A stretch of 37,363 nt of DNA from Bacteroidota bacterium (GCA_017857395.1 JAFMDF010000059.1:1-37363); one strand, 5' to 3'; counted from the stretch's first letter, positions 15,334 to 26,018 are shown. The notes: generated from the letters alone by a model not told the origin. Translations and numbers: made by a program.

Positions 15334-18300
15334 TTGAGAGACTTCCCAAACATACTACAATGGCTATTTTGTTTTTTGACTTCGCTTTTTTTGAAACGGA
15401 ATGGCATTATTGTGGGCTTATTTTTGCTTGTTCCACTTTTATTAAATGGACAAAAGACCACTAAACCGAGCTCAGTTTTATTGACAATCTTAGCTGAAAA
15501 TATTTCAGAAGGAGACTTAATTGCTTTCAGAGATTTAGCCAAATTATACGATAAATATCCTGAAAATCAGGAGGTTATTGGCTTATTGAAACAACATACT
15601 CTTTTTACTGATTTAGAATGGGACTGGAATGTTAAGGGAAAAAACAATTTACTGACCCATTTTTTTTATGAAAATGAAGCGCTATTTCAGTTTTCAGAAT
15701 TATTAGAAACTTTTTACTTAACGCCTATTGAGGGAAGAACCTCAAAAGTTGAAATAGAACCAATTGCTTCTTTGCAGATAGACCCTTTTTTGATTCGTAA
15801 ATCTGTACAAAAGATAAATAGCCATTTACGAAAGAAGGAAATTGATTTATTGCGTAAAGAAATTGAGCATATTGGTCTATTAAGAAATGCTACTGTTTTT
15901 AATATCTTAAGTAAATTTTTGGAAAGAAAAACTTTATTTTCCTTAGAGAAAGAAGCACAGCAAATAGTTATTAAGGATATTTTAGATTATTTACCCGATT
16001 CTATTGCCTTTGAAAAGCTATTAATTTTAACTAAAAAGGAAGTATTACCTTTAACTTATTGCCAAACCCAATTGGCACGTTTGACCAATAATTATTTTAA
16101 CGAACCCAATTATGGCAAGTTGTTGGATGCCTATCAGCAGCTACAAGCTAAATTTGATAATGATTTAAGCTTAATTAAGGAATATGGCTATCAAAAAACG
16201 AATTTGACTGCCGCCTTATTTTTTGAAGAACAAGTAGATTATTACGGTTGGTTATTAGCCACTTGCAGTGATTCTTTATTTTGGATTCGACGAAATGCGA
16301 TGGTAGACATGTTGGCTACTAAACATCCAAAGGCGCTGTTTTATATAGCAGGAATAAATTTTAGGGCTTGGAAACAATATGGACGAAATATACTGGCACT
16401 AGAAAAATTGCTTCAACAGAGTATTGATGTAAAACTAAAAATTGCGATACCTGAAAATCAAGCAAATAAAGTCATTTCAGAAAGTAGAGAAACGCAATTA
16501 ATTCATTATTGGTCGGTTCATTATGATGATTATGAATGGGATGATTTTGAACAAAAATTTGTCAACCAGCAATTGTTTTCGGATGAATTAGACGCTTATG
16601 ATAAATATTTTCGACGCCTAAATTCTACTAACGACACCATTGCTTACAAAGCTTTTGTCGCCCTTTGTACTGGTAAACCGAATGAGATTCGTCAATTAAT
16701 CAAAAAATTTAAGCCATTATTAAGGAATTATAATGCATCCTTACCTCCTTTAAAATATAAAATTCTGGAACAGGTCTCTTTATTGACCTATTTTTGTAAA
16801 CAATATAATATTATCTATTTGCCTAGCCCAGCTTTGGAAAAAGTGTTAGTAGATTTAAAAAGGTATATGTCTCCTAATGAGCGTTTGCGGTTGGAAAATA
16901 AATTGATTGATAATTTGACGATTGACGATTTGACTGCTTTAGAATATTATGCGGCTATTAATGCCCAGAATTTGAATTTAAATTATTCTATTGGGCGCAT
17001 TTTAGATTATGTATATACTAAACACTGGGATACTATTCTTTCTAATGAACGATATTTTAGGCTATTTTTATTAAAAATTCGATTGTTTCATGATTTTGGA
17101 GGTTTTGGTATTATTAAAAAATATGCAAATAAAATAACGCTTACAAATGAAAAAACATTAACCGCTTTAAATAGCCTTAAAAACCTAGAAACTAACCCAT
17201 TTATTAAAGAGAGTGTGGCTTATTTTTTAGACCAAGAAGCAGAAAATCCAACTGCAAAAAAAATAGCTAGATTCCTCGATGCACCTGTAGCTATTGACCT
17301 TAATGAATTAAAAGCATTGCCTCCTTTTGGTCAAGCAATATTTCCAGACATAGTGACGGAACTTTTTTTACAAACAGATAAAAAAGCGGCTAAAAATATT
17401 GGCACTTATCTAGAATTACATGCGTCCTTAGACATTATTCCTCAATTATTTGAAACACCCGAAAAACAATGGGCTGCTAATAAATATGCAGGGAAAGCTT
17501 TAGTCAAAGTCTTAGAAAAAGTGTATCAATTTTCTTTTGAGGCAAAACAAGAAGAAGCGATAAATAAATGGTGGAAGCTTTGGAAAACTACACCTGAAAA
17601 CTATACGGAATGGAGTAAATATCTCTTTCAAGAGCAGTTAACTCTACTTAATGAAGCGGAGTCATTAACTATTAATGATATAAATAAAGTATCGGAATCC
17701 ACCCATTATCAAGATAAATATAGAGATTTATGTTTAACGAGTTTACAAAAAATTAAACGTAGTCGAACTATTTATAGATTAAAGATAAGCCCTAAAATAT
17801 CTGTAGAAAATGAATTACATTACCTAGAAGGCATTGAATTTACGCCCAAAATATTGAGTAATTTACCTAGGGTTTTTGAAAATGACAACCCTACAAAGCT
17901 ATTGCAGTTTATTTATGAGCAATTAGCATCCGCTACTATAGAAGAAAAAAGTGCTTTATTTAACTCCCTTTTTCGGCAGGATTGGTTTATTGACCATATT
18001 ACAAGTGGAGCTATCGAAGCTAAAAAATGTGATGCCATTAAACTGATTTTTTACCAATACCTTTCAAAAAGCACTTTTTTAACGGAGTATGAAGAACAGA
18101 ATACGCAATTGAATATCGTGCATTTAGAAAATGCATTTTTATCATTAAAAGAAAAATTAATCCGTATTTCTAAAGATTCATTAAATGAAACCATTCGGTA
18201 TGAATATTTAAATGCTACTTTATCTAGAATGGAATTTCCTCAAATTATGGTCGCTTTCCCCATTTTGAAAGATTTTGAAATTCCAGAGAAAAACCTTTTT

Positions 18301-18726
18301 CTATTTTTAAATAGAGATTTTGGTTTACCGATTTTTGATGTACCTTCTGAAAAAGCTGCGCAAAAAATATTGACCCGATTAAAAAGTCATAATGAATATG
18401 AATTCTATGAGCAAACCTTAATTGATTTTGGCTTGCCTATTCTTAAAAAATCAGGTGATCTAGATTTTCAAAGAGTTTACCAATTATTGACTTATGATTT
18501 AGTCGTCCCGTTTTTAGGAGAAGGCGGAAAATATCGAGATAATTACTGCTATGGATTGGTTAAATTATTAGAATTACACTTTAAAACTACCTTAGGTTTT
18601 CATCCAAAATTGAATGAAAATCAGATTTTTTATACCTTTAATAGCTATAAACGAGTGGAGGCTTGGCGTGCCTATTTAATAGCAGAAGGCCTAGTGAATT
18701 TGGAAGTGCAACACGCTTTTAAATGA
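15334..18726 (+). CDS. Large uncharacterised alpha-helical protein with signal-like N-terminus
   Basis: I do not recognise this family. The product is up to 1,130 residues, rich in Leu, Lys, Glu and Asn, and predominantly helical, possibly HEAT-like; I see no catalytic motif and no T9SS C-terminal domain. There is no usable ATG at the 5' end. The frame can start at TTG 15334, or at TTG 15391, which gives M-K-R-N-G-I-I-V-G-L-F-L-L-V-P-L-L-L-N-G-Q, a near-ideal signal peptide. I list the longer version but think 15391 at least as likely. An in-frame ATG at 15271 is followed by AAA AAA TAA, so an upstream start would be cut by a nonsense codon. It sits between two T9SS cargo genes and ends 16 bp from the convergent one at 18743. 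Export to periplasm or envelope is inferred from the N-terminus only. Confidence 0.8.
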   Translation: MRDFPNILQWLFCFLTSLFLKRNGIIVGLFLLVPLLLNGQKTTKPSSVLLTILAENISEGDLIAFRDLAKLYDKYPENQEVIGLLKQHTLFTDLEWDWNVKGKNNLLTHFFYENEALFQFSELLETFYLTPIEGRTSKVEIEPIASLQIDPFLIRKSVQKINSHLRKKEIDLLRKEIEHIGLLRNATVFNILSKFLERKTLFSLEKEAQQIVIKDILDYLPDSIAFEKLLILTKKEVLPLTYCQTQLARLTNNYFNEPNYGKLLDAYQQLQAKFDNDLSLIKEYGYQKTNLTAALFFEEQVDYYGWLLATCSDSLFWIRRNAMVDMLATKHPKALFYIAGINFRAWKQYGRNILALEKLLQQSIDVKLKIAIPENQANKVISESRETQLIHYWSVHYDDYEWDDFEQKFVNQQLFSDELDAYDKYFRRLNSTNDTIAYKAFVALCTGKPNEIRQLIKKFKPLLRNYNASLPPLKYKILEQVSLLTYFCKQYNIIYLPSPALEKVLVDLKRYMSPNERLRLENKLIDNLTIDDLTALEYYAAINAQNLNLNYSIGRILDYVYTKHWDTILSNERYFRLFLLKIRLFHDFGGFGIIKKYANKITLTNEKTLTALNSLKNLETNPFIKESVAYFLDQEAENPTAKKIARFLDAPVAIDLNELKALPPFGQAIFPDIVTELFLQTDKKAAKNIGTYLELHASLDIIPQLFETPEKQWAANKYAGKALVKVLEKVYQFSFEAKQEEAINKWWKLWKTTPENYTEWSKYLFQEQLTLLNEAESLTINDINKVSESTHYQDKYRDLCLTSLQKIKRSRTIYRLKISPKISVENELHYLEGIEFTPKILSNLPRVFENDNPTKLLQFIYEQLASATIEEKSALFNSLFRQDWFIDHITSGAIEAKKCDAIKLIFYQYLSKSTFLTEYEEQNTQLNIVHLENAFLSLKEKLIRISKDSLNETIRYEYLNATLSRMEFPQIMVAFPILKDFEIPEKNLFLFLNRDFGLPIFDVPSEKAAQKILTRLKSHNEYEFYEQTLIDFGLPILKKSGDLDFQRVYQLLTYDLVVPFLGEGGKYRDNYCYGLVKLLELHFKTTLGFHPKLNENQIFYTFNSYKRVEAWRAYLIAEGLVNLEVQHAFK

Positions 18727-18742
18727 GGCATTTGGATAATTC

Positions 18743-21700
18743 TTACCGTATCAACGTTGAATGTCCTTTCTCCAACTTCAAAGTCCCGTCCGAAAAACGA
18801 GCTTCCACAATCCAAGCAAAAACATTCGTATTCATTGGCTTACCTTTATAATAGCCATCCCAGCCAGCAGATAAATCATTCGCTTCAAAGGAATCCGTTA
18901 CAAAAACCAATTCTCCCCAACGGTCAAATATTTTGAAAGACAGTATTTCCGTTCCCTCTATGCCATGTACAGTTAGTCGATCATTCGCACCATCCCCATT
19001 AGGTGTAAATCCAGTGGGAACAAAAATTTGTTGATTTTTCTCTACTAACACTCTAATTCTTGTTGTTGCCTCGCAACCGTTTTTATCGACTACAATTAAT
19101 TTATATAGTTGGGAATTAGTCGGCGTAATAGTAGGAGAAAGGCAATCTATACAACTTAAATCGTCTAAATTATTACCTGACCAAGTGTAAGTTAGTTCTC
19201 CATTTCCATTATTGATAATAGGCGTGATTTCCTGAGGAATTGCTGCTTTTAATTCCAAGTTGTCTATACTGATACTCAAAGGCAGTGCCTCCTCAACTTT
19301 TATTGGGGCTATCGGAACAGTACAATTATTCGCATCTTTTATAGCTGGTTCATAATTACCAGGGGTAAGGTCGAAAAATTCATTTTTAGTAGTAAAACGG
19401 CGACCGTCTTCGCTAAAGAAATAAGGTGGAGTTCCACCCATTGGCAAAATAGTTAAAACACCATCGTTTCGACCAGGACAAGTAATGGGGTCGAAAATAG
19501 TTTCAGCAAAAAGCTCGGTTGGTTCAGTAATAGTAATGGCTTCTTCATGCGTACAGCCGTTTTCATCCGTAATGGTTAACTGGTACCTATTGGCGGCTAT
19601 ATTTGTTAAGGAAGTAGCGGCTTCTCCATTTGACCATTGATACGTTAAACTATTAGAGGTGCTATTGACCAAAGTGGTGATTTGACCATCATTTGCGCCA
19701 AAACAACTAATGTCTTTTTTCTCAAAATTAATAGCAACAGGAATGGTATTATCAGGAACTGTGATAGACCTAGTTTTTTCACAACCATTATTATCTATCA
19801 CTAAAACCATATAATCGCCTGCTGCTAAATTCTGTGCAGTTGGGCTTTCCTGCGCAGCGGGGTCATCCCAAAGGTAGATGAAATTACCACTGCCACCTGT
19901 AGCGACAACGGTCGCACTACCTGTCGACTCTTCCGCACATATTACGGGAGTAGTGGAGGTGACTAAATTAATACCTTCTTTTTCTTCTAGCGTAATAGTA
20001 TTAGTAGCACTACAACCCTCTGCATCAAAAACAGTAACGGTATAGTTGCCTTTAGCTAAATTAGTAGCAATAGCAGTTGTTCGATTTGGGTCATCTTCCC
20101 ACGAAAAGGTATAGGCACTATTCCCTTCAATGACGCCTATAACGATTATGCCATCAGCAGCGTTACAACTAGCAGGTGTTTGGTTGGTAATTAAGTTAAT
20201 AGGCGCTTTATCGGCTATAGTAAAATCAAGGATAGCCGTACAGTTATTGGCATCATTAACGGTTAGTTGATACGCACCTGCGGCTAAGTTATCTCGATTT
20301 GCCGTAGTAATTTCGGGCGTATCATTCCATTTAAAATTATACCCTGGAGTGCCACCGGCTATACCTAAAGTAATAGAACCATTTGTTGCGCCAAAACAGC
20401 TAACTGCCCGAATTAAAGTATCAAAGGTAATAGCTGTAATTTCAGGGATAGTAACAGTTAATCGTTGACTACAACCGACTTCATCAGTAGCTATGACTTC
20501 ATAATCTTGAGCGATTAATTGATTGGCGGTAGGCGTAGTTTGATTGAGTACATCATTCCATTGATAACTAAAATTGCCATTTCCGCCCGTTGCTACAACG
20601 GTTGCTATTCCATCATTTTCGCCATTACAACTAATAGGCGTAATCGTTTCTTCTCTTAAAATAATTTCAGGCGCTGATTGGATATCGAATTGTCGAGTTT
20701 CTTCACAACCTGCTTCGTTGGTTACGGAAACAGTGTATGGACCATCGGATAGATTGTCAACACTGGCTGTTCGTGCGCCATTACTCCATAAAAAATTGAG
20801 GTTATTAAAATTTGGATGGACACTAATTGAGGCGACTCCATCTCCATTGGCAAAACAAGTTTCATCCAAACTAGCGGAATCTATGATCATTGCTTGTGGT
20901 TCTGGAATGGGTAAGAATTTTTGATCTGCACAATTATTGGCATCCGTTACCAGAATGCGATATTCTCCTGGAGGTAAATCGCTGAGGGTATTTGCTTCAT
21001 TAAAATCTAGCGTAGGGTCAGTTAAGCTAGACCAGCTATAATTATAAGGCGCAGTTCCGCCTGTAGCAATAGTCGAAATGGCACCATCATTTGAACCAAA
21101 ACAGGATAAAGCTCTACTTTCCGTAATCTGTACATTTAGATTATCAGGTTCGTTGATAGTTGCAGTTAAAGTATCTCTACATAATTTTGAAGCAGCTAAG
21201 ACAAGAATTTTATAAGTATTGGCAGGTAATTGGTCAAATATAGCCGTTTGTCCTAATTCGCTTGTATCCGTTCCTAATACAAAAAAAGCATCCGCAGTGG
21301 CAGAAACATGAATTTTTCCATCAACTCCTGCTGTACAACTTACATTATTGGTACTGTCTAATTGGAAAGGGGGCAAGGCGCATAATATCGTCTCACAAGT
21401 AATGAGTTCCTCAGACGAAGCACAGATTCCATTGGAATTAGCTCGTACTTGTACCGCTAAACTTTCTCCTTCTGATAAGCCTGTGATTTTATGTTGTAAA
21501 TTGCCACTATTCGCAGCTTCCCAACCATTTTCATTGATATTAACGGAATAATTTTCTGCACCAGCTACTGCCTTCCAGCTAATCGTGATGGTACTTGTAC
21601 TTACATCTGAACAAGTAGGAATTGGTGCGACTAAAGGTTGTCGCACATTAACGGTGATATTATCACTTGCAGTACAGCCGTAATTATCTATTGCAGATAG

Positions 21701-23533
21701 GGTATATTGCGTTGATTGGCTAGGAAAAACTAAAGGGTCTAGACAATCTTGGCAGGACATGCTATCTGATACTTCCCACGCATAAGTTACTTGATAATCT
21801 GGATTGAAATTAATGGACCAATTTAGCATCGTGCCTGTGATGTTACCACTTCCTGCACCTTCATCGTCTCGAACAATTAAATTCCAAGTGCCATTAATAG
21901 GTTCTCCATATAATTTTTCCCAACTGCCTTCTGGTAGAAAATTTCCAGTAAAAGGTGCTGTTCCATCCATAATAGAAGTAGTGGCACTTTCTGTAAAACA
22001 AGTTTGAATATAATCATCACCTAACCGACCATTATCGGTGGATAGTTCGATAAACCGACCACTTGGGGCTTGCAGAAAAATGTCTAAATCTCCAGCTCTT
22101 GGATGATTAATGTTCACACAAATAGAATGCAATAAACCTTCCGTTAAGTTCGCTGGGGTAATTCCACTAACGGTATTCGAGAAAATTGATGGATTTAAAT
22201 TACCTGGATTAGAGGAATTGTCTTGGACTTCTGCAATTTCACTTAATGGTGTTTCTATAAAAGAAATGATGGTATCAGATTGAATAGCTGCTTGTCCCAT
22301 TAGTTGTACCGTATCTCCTAAACAGATGGTTCTATCTCCTCCTAACTCTGGTAAAGATAATTGGTCGTCTTTAATGGGTATCCAAATTTCTTTAGGTGGA
22401 AAACAGGGCGCTATTTCAATCGCTAACCCAATTGAATCTAAGCCTTCTGCTACTTGGTCGCTAATGGTTTCAATAGAAAGCGATGTACTTAATTGCCCTG
22501 CTGGAATGGTAACGAAACTAGGAAAATCTACAAAATCTTGACCAGCCGTGGCATTACCTATTTTAGTAAAATTAATGGTATAATCATCTGCTTTAGCTTC
22601 GGGAATACTAAATACTAAATCTGCGGAGGAACAACCTTCGATAATACTTCCATCTAAACCAACGCCAATTGCTTCAATATTCACCTTTTTAGAATTAAAG
22701 CTTTCTGCTTCTAAAAAAACAGCAGAATCAACAATGTCATCCTTCACATCGGCGATGGCAATTTTAAGCGTATATTCTTCACATGGGGTTACTTTTGCCC
22801 TAGCGATTAAGGTTCTAGTAAATCCATCGTATTCTAAGGTAGTACTACCTGAATTATCTATATATAAATTTTCATTGGCAGGGGTACAATCTGGTAAATC
22901 AATCATACAACCTGCCCCATTATCAGCGTCAGGGTCAAAAGGGTGAATTGTTTTAACAGAAACAGGTAGATTACTATTTGGTAAGATGGCCATGTTTTCT
23001 CCATTTGGGTCTAGTCCAGGCCCATAAATGTAAAAAGCAAAGACATCATTAAAACAATCACAACCAAATTCTGGATATTCTTCTGAAGCAAAGCGATATT
23101 TAAAAGCGATGGAGTCAGTGGAAGGTCTGAAAGTAATCACATATTCTAATACATCCTCTAATTTTTCGGTAGTTAGCCGCTCTAACTCTGCACTGTTCGC
23201 AAAACTGTTATTAGGGCTTCCTGCAATAGCACTAGTATTGGCTCGGTCTGCTTGCCAAGATTCGCCCGTGGTTAATAAAATGCCTTCCTCAAAGCCGATG
23301 TCTTCCATACCATTTGAGAAATAACCAACGGCTTCTGGTTTACCAGTAAATCGGATATTTGTAATTTGAATGCCATCTCCTAAGAAGACGTTTTTGATTA
23401 AACTGTCAGGACTAAAAGGGGCAGTAATGGCGGGTTCTACTTCAATTTGCCCACAGAGTTGTGTTGCTTTGAAGGCAAAGGCAAATAGTAGCACAAAGGG
23501 GATTTTCCAGTAGTTGGCAAAATGGTTTGTCAT
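18743..23533 (-). CDS. Secreted T9SS type B protein with choice-of-anchor L, P-domain and nine SprB repeats
   Basis: The product has 1,596 residues, with a signal peptide at about 1-28 ending L-C-G-Q. The choice-of-anchor L domain (about 45-282) is recognised by F-R-P-S-T-D-S-I-A-F-K-Y-R-F-A-S-E-E-Y-P-E-F and F-N-D-V-F-A-F-Y-I-Y-G-P-G. A Calx-beta-like module (about 288-391) has A-G-Q-D-F-V-D-F and T-I-P-A-G-Q. A P-domain-like beta-sandwich (about 421-578) has P-R-A-G-D-L-D-I-F-L-Q-A-P-S-G and G-T-W-N-L-I-V-R-D-D. An Fn3-like module (about 638-721) precedes nine SprB-type repeats (about 722-1415), each near 75 residues with S-C-F-G-x-N-D-G, a Y-x-W core and D-x-x-G-C. The gliding-motility C-terminal domain fills about 1502-1595 (F-V-P-T-G-F-T-P-N-G-D-G-A-N-D, F-D-R-W-G-E). 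It is inferred to be a T9SS-exported surface protein, possibly an adhesin; SprB itself is a mobile gliding adhesin. No enzyme domain is seen. Confidence 0.95.
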   Translation of the reverse strand: MTNHFANYWKIPFVLLFAFAFKATQLCGQIEVEPAITAPFSPDSLIKNVFLGDGIQITNIRFTGKPEAVGYFSNGMEDIGFEEGILLTTGESWQADRANTSAIAGSPNNSFANSAELERLTTEKLEDVLEYVITFRPSTDSIAFKYRFASEEYPEFGCDCFNDVFAFYIYGPGLDPNGENMAILPNSNLPVSVKTIHPFDPDADNGAGCMIDLPDCTPANENLYIDNSGSTTLEYDGFTRTLIARAKVTPCEEYTLKIAIADVKDDIVDSAVFLEAESFNSKKVNIEAIGVGLDGSIIEGCSSADLVFSIPEAKADDYTINFTKIGNATAGQDFVDFPSFVTIPAGQLSTSLSIETISDQVAEGLDSIGLAIEIAPCFPPKEIWIPIKDDQLSLPELGGDRTICLGDTVQLMGQAAIQSDTIISFIETPLSEIAEVQDNSSNPGNLNPSIFSNTVSGITPANLTEGLLHSICVNINHPRAGDLDIFLQAPSGRFIELSTDNGRLGDDYIQTCFTESATTSIMDGTAPFTGNFLPEGSWEKLYGEPINGTWNLIVRDDEGAGSGNITGTMLNWSINFNPDYQVTYAWEVSDSMSCQDCLDPLVFPSQSTQYTLSAIDNYGCTASDNITVNVRQPLVAPIPTCSDVSTSTITISWKAVAGAENYSVNINENGWEAANSGNLQHKITGLSEGESLAVQVRANSNGICASSEELITCETILCALPPFQLDSTNNVSCTAGVDGKIHVSATADAFFVLGTDTSELGQTAIFDQLPANTYKILVLAASKLCRDTLTATINEPDNLNVQITESRALSCFGSNDGAISTIATGGTAPYNYSWSSLTDPTLDFNEANTLSDLPPGEYRILVTDANNCADQKFLPIPEPQAMIIDSASLDETCFANGDGVASISVHPNFNNLNFLWSNGARTASVDNLSDGPYTVSVTNEAGCEETRQFDIQSAPEIILREETITPISCNGENDGIATVVATGGNGNFSYQWNDVLNQTTPTANQLIAQDYEVIATDEVGCSQRLTVTIPEITAITFDTLIRAVSCFGATNGSITLGIAGGTPGYNFKWNDTPEITTANRDNLAAGAYQLTVNDANNCTAILDFTIADKAPINLITNQTPASCNAADGIIVIGVIEGNSAYTFSWEDDPNRTTAIATNLAKGNYTVTVFDAEGCSATNTITLEEKEGINLVTSTTPVICAEESTGSATVVATGGSGNFIYLWDDPAAQESPTAQNLAAGDYMVLVIDNNGCEKTRSITVPDNTIPVAINFEKKDISCFGANDGQITTLVNSTSNSLTYQWSNGEAATSLTNIAANRYQLTITDENGCTHEEAITITEPTELFAETIFDPITCPGRNDGVLTILPMGGTPPYFFSEDGRRFTTKNEFFDLTPGNYEPAIKDANNCTVPIAPIKVEEALPLSISIDNLELKAAIPQEITPIINNGNGELTYTWSGNNLDDLSCIDCLSPTITPTNSQLYKLIVVDKNGCEATTRIRVLVEKNQQIFVPTGFTPNGDGANDRLTVHGIEGTEILSFKIFDRWGELVFVTDSFEANDLSAGWDGYYKGKPMNTNVFAWIVEARFSDGTLKLEKGHSTLIR

Positions 23534-24189
23534 AGTGGAAAAATTTCAAAATGAGTTAGGTGACGGTTATTAATTTTGATGGAATTTTTAGCATTTCAAT
23601 ATCAGCCGCAATGTTAATGTCAATTGCAGTATTGCTGAAACAGCGTCATGAGGGGTATCCTAACTAATCGGTTTTAGTGTTTGTTAATTAAAAACCAATG
23701 ATACGAATCTTCTAGGAAGATTAATAATATAATAATAATTTTTAATGTCTGCTATCTATTGTTTAGGTAGGATACTATGTGAAAGTTAAGAACGGTAAAT
23801 TATTATTTACCTCCTTTGTTTAGGGTTAAATTGTATAAGATTCAGTGGTGAAAAATGAATAAAATGGAAACCTATAATAAAACCAAAACAATGATTTTGT
23901 CACATACGATGGTAATGGAAGAAATAGTAAGGGGGGGGAATAGTTGTTCAAAACTAACTAAACTTCTGCTTAGAGTCAAGGTTTATCTAAAAAAATAGGG
24001 CATAAGTCTTTTATCCGTTAATTTTATAAACTTAGGTTTGATTATATTCGTTCTTACAAAAACAACAAAATAACCTTATTTTTGTTCCTTTTAAATAATT
24101 ACTTACGCAGTTAATTAAATATTCTAATAATTTCAGATTGGTATTCGTGTACGATGTGCCGTAAACCAAATAAGTTCAAACAATCATAA
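23534..24189. other. 656-bp divergent intergenic region
   Basis: There is no convincing ORF. It separates the T9SS gene (-) from sppA (+) and should hold both promoters. I see a 7-bp hairpin AATCTTC-TAG-GAAGATT (23706-23722), a 7-bp hairpin GGTAAAT-TATT-ATTTACC (23794-23811), a run of eight G (23931-23938), and a TAnnTTTG-like string TATTTTTG at 24077-24084, about 100 bases before sppA. That string lacks a TTG at the usual -33 distance, so I do not call it a promoter. Confidence 0.4.
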
Positions 24190-25995
24190 ATGCAACAATT
24201 TTTTAAGTTTGTTTTTGCCTCTTGCTTAGGCGTTTTATTATCTACTTTAGTCTTAAGTTTTTTAGCGATTGCCCTTGTTGGTGGTGCGGCTGCTAGTTTA
24301 GGAAGTAAAGAAGCGGTGTCTGTTCGACCTAATTCTGTATTAGAACTTAATTTTAATAATGTTTTGCCAGAGAAAACGAATAATGTTGCTCAAGAAGGCT
24401 TTACGTTGGAAAATAAAGATGTAGTGGGTTTGTTTGATGTTTTGGCGGCTATCGACTATGCTAAAACAGATGATGACATTAAAGGAATTTACTTAGATTT
24501 AGATAGTGCACCGGGAGGGATGTCTACTCGTTCAAATTTACGAGATGCGTTGATAGATTTCAAAGAGAGTGGTAAATTTATTGTGGCGCACTCTAAGTTT
24601 TATACACAAAGTGCTTATTACTTAGCTTCTGTAGCGGATGATATTTCTGTGCATCCAACTAGTATGTTGGGGGGCGTTGAATTTACAGGATTTGGGCGGC
24701 AGATTCCATTTTATAAAAACGCTTTAGATAAATTGGGTATCAAAATAGAAGTTTATTACGCGGGGCAATTTAAAAGTGCTACGGAATCTTACCGTTTAAC
24801 AGAGATGAGTGACCAAAATCGACGTCAGATAAAAGAATATTTAGGTCCATTGTATGAAAAATATTTGGCAGATATTAGTGAATCTAGAGATGTTTCGGTG
24901 GCAGAATTAAAACGAATTGCGAATGAGTGGCTTGTTAGAGACCCCAAAGATGCCGTTGCTTACAAATTGATAGATAGGGTAGCGTATAAGGATGAAGTAT
25001 TAGATTTACTGAGAGAAAAAATTGGATTGGAGGCTAAGGATAAAATTTATAAAGTAGGCTTAGAAGATTATGTAGGAAAAGCAAAACCTTCTGTGGATTA
25101 TTCTGTGAAGGATAAGATTGCGGTTATTTATGCAGAAGGCACGATTACTTCTGGAAAAGATATGCCTGGTTCTGTTACGGATGATGATTATGGGCCAATG
25201 ATTAGAAAAATTCGACAAGATGATAAAATCAAAGGTATTGTCTTGCGGGTAAATTCTCCAGGAGGAAGTGCGCTTTCCTCTGAAAGTATTTGGAGAGAAT
25301 TGAGCTTGGCGGTTGAAGAAGGAAAACCTGTAGTTGTTTCTATGGGAGATTATGCGGCCTCTGGGGGGTATTATATTGCTTGCATGGCAGATAAAATATT
25401 TGCAGAACCAACGACTATTACAGGTTCAATCGGTATATTTTCGACCATTCCTAATGCTAGTAACCTATTGCAGAATAAATTGGGCATTACAATGGATACA
25501 TTGAATTTAGCAACACATGCTTCTGCCTTGAATACGATACCATTTCATGAACACTCTCCTAAATTTAAAGCCGTTTTTCAACAGATGACAGATCAAGGCT
25601 ACGAACAATTTTTAGGTAGAGTGGCAGAAGGCAGAAAAATGACCAGAGACGAAGTGCACGAAATCGCTCAAGGCCGAGTTTGGACAGGTTCGAAAGCCAA
25701 GGAATTAGGTTTGGTAGACGAGTTGGGAGGTTTAGATGCAGCGATAGCAGAAGCGCAAGAATTAGCAGGCTTAGAGAAATACCGTATTACTGAATACCCA
25801 AAAGTAAAAGACCCGCTCCAACAATTCATGGATAAGTGGTTAAATATGCCAAGTGCAACTGCAACAGCGGCTACTAAGCAAGCGATTCTGAAAGAAGAAA
25901 TGGGGGAGTTATACCCGTTTTATAACCACTTAAAAGAAGTATCAGAAATGAAAGGCTTACAAGCTAGAATGCCTTTTTTAATGGACATTCAATAA
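24190..25995 (+). CDS. sppA: Signal peptide peptidase SppA (protease IV, long 67K type)
   Basis: SppA is a membrane-anchored Ser/Lys protease that degrades cleaved signal peptides, with its active site on the outer face of the inner membrane. The 601-residue product has an N-terminal membrane segment (about 7-35) and the tandem S49 domains of the long form. The N-terminal domain carries the general base, K195, in A-G-Q-F-K-S-A-T-E-S-Y; the C-terminal domain carries the nucleophile, S391, in D-Y-A-A-S-G-G-Y-Y-I-A. These correspond to E. coli K209 and S409. Length and domain order match the family, and no key residue is missing. It is a single gene closed by its own intrinsic terminator. A role in handling signal peptides from the many exported proteins is natural, but proximity to the surface-protein genes proves nothing. 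Confidence 0.97.
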   Translation: MQQFFKFVFASCLGVLLSTLVLSFLAIALVGGAAASLGSKEAVSVRPNSVLELNFNNVLPEKTNNVAQEGFTLENKDVVGLFDVLAAIDYAKTDDDIKGIYLDLDSAPGGMSTRSNLRDALIDFKESGKFIVAHSKFYTQSAYYLASVADDISVHPTSMLGGVEFTGFGRQIPFYKNALDKLGIKIEVYYAGQFKSATESYRLTEMSDQNRRQIKEYLGPLYEKYLADISESRDVSVAELKRIANEWLVRDPKDAVAYKLIDRVAYKDEVLDLLREKIGLEAKDKIYKVGLEDYVGKAKPSVDYSVKDKIAVIYAEGTITSGKDMPGSVTDDDYGPMIRKIRQDDKIKGIVLRVNSPGGSALSSESIWRELSLAVEEGKPVVVSMGDYAASGGYYIACMADKIFAEPTTITGSIGIFSTIPNASNLLQNKLGITMDTLNLATHASALNTIPFHEHSPKFKAVFQQMTDQGYEQFLGRVAEGRKMTRDEVHEIAQGRVWTGSKAKELGLVDELGGLDAAIAEAQELAGLEKYRITEYPKVKDPLQQFMDKWLNMPSATATAATKQAILKEEMGELYPFYNHLKEVSEMKGLQARMPFLMDIQ

Positions 25996-26018
25996 GCTAT
26001 ATTCTATAAAAACATATT

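Noticed and set aside
15285-15542. 85-codon minus-strand ORF at the start of the large unknown gene
   Set aside because: It is antisense to the signal-peptide region of the long + ORF, and its residues show no recognisable domain.
20574-20924. 116-codon + strand ORF inside the second T9SS gene
   Set aside because: It is antisense to well-conserved SprB repeats; the composition follows the opposite strand's coding pattern.
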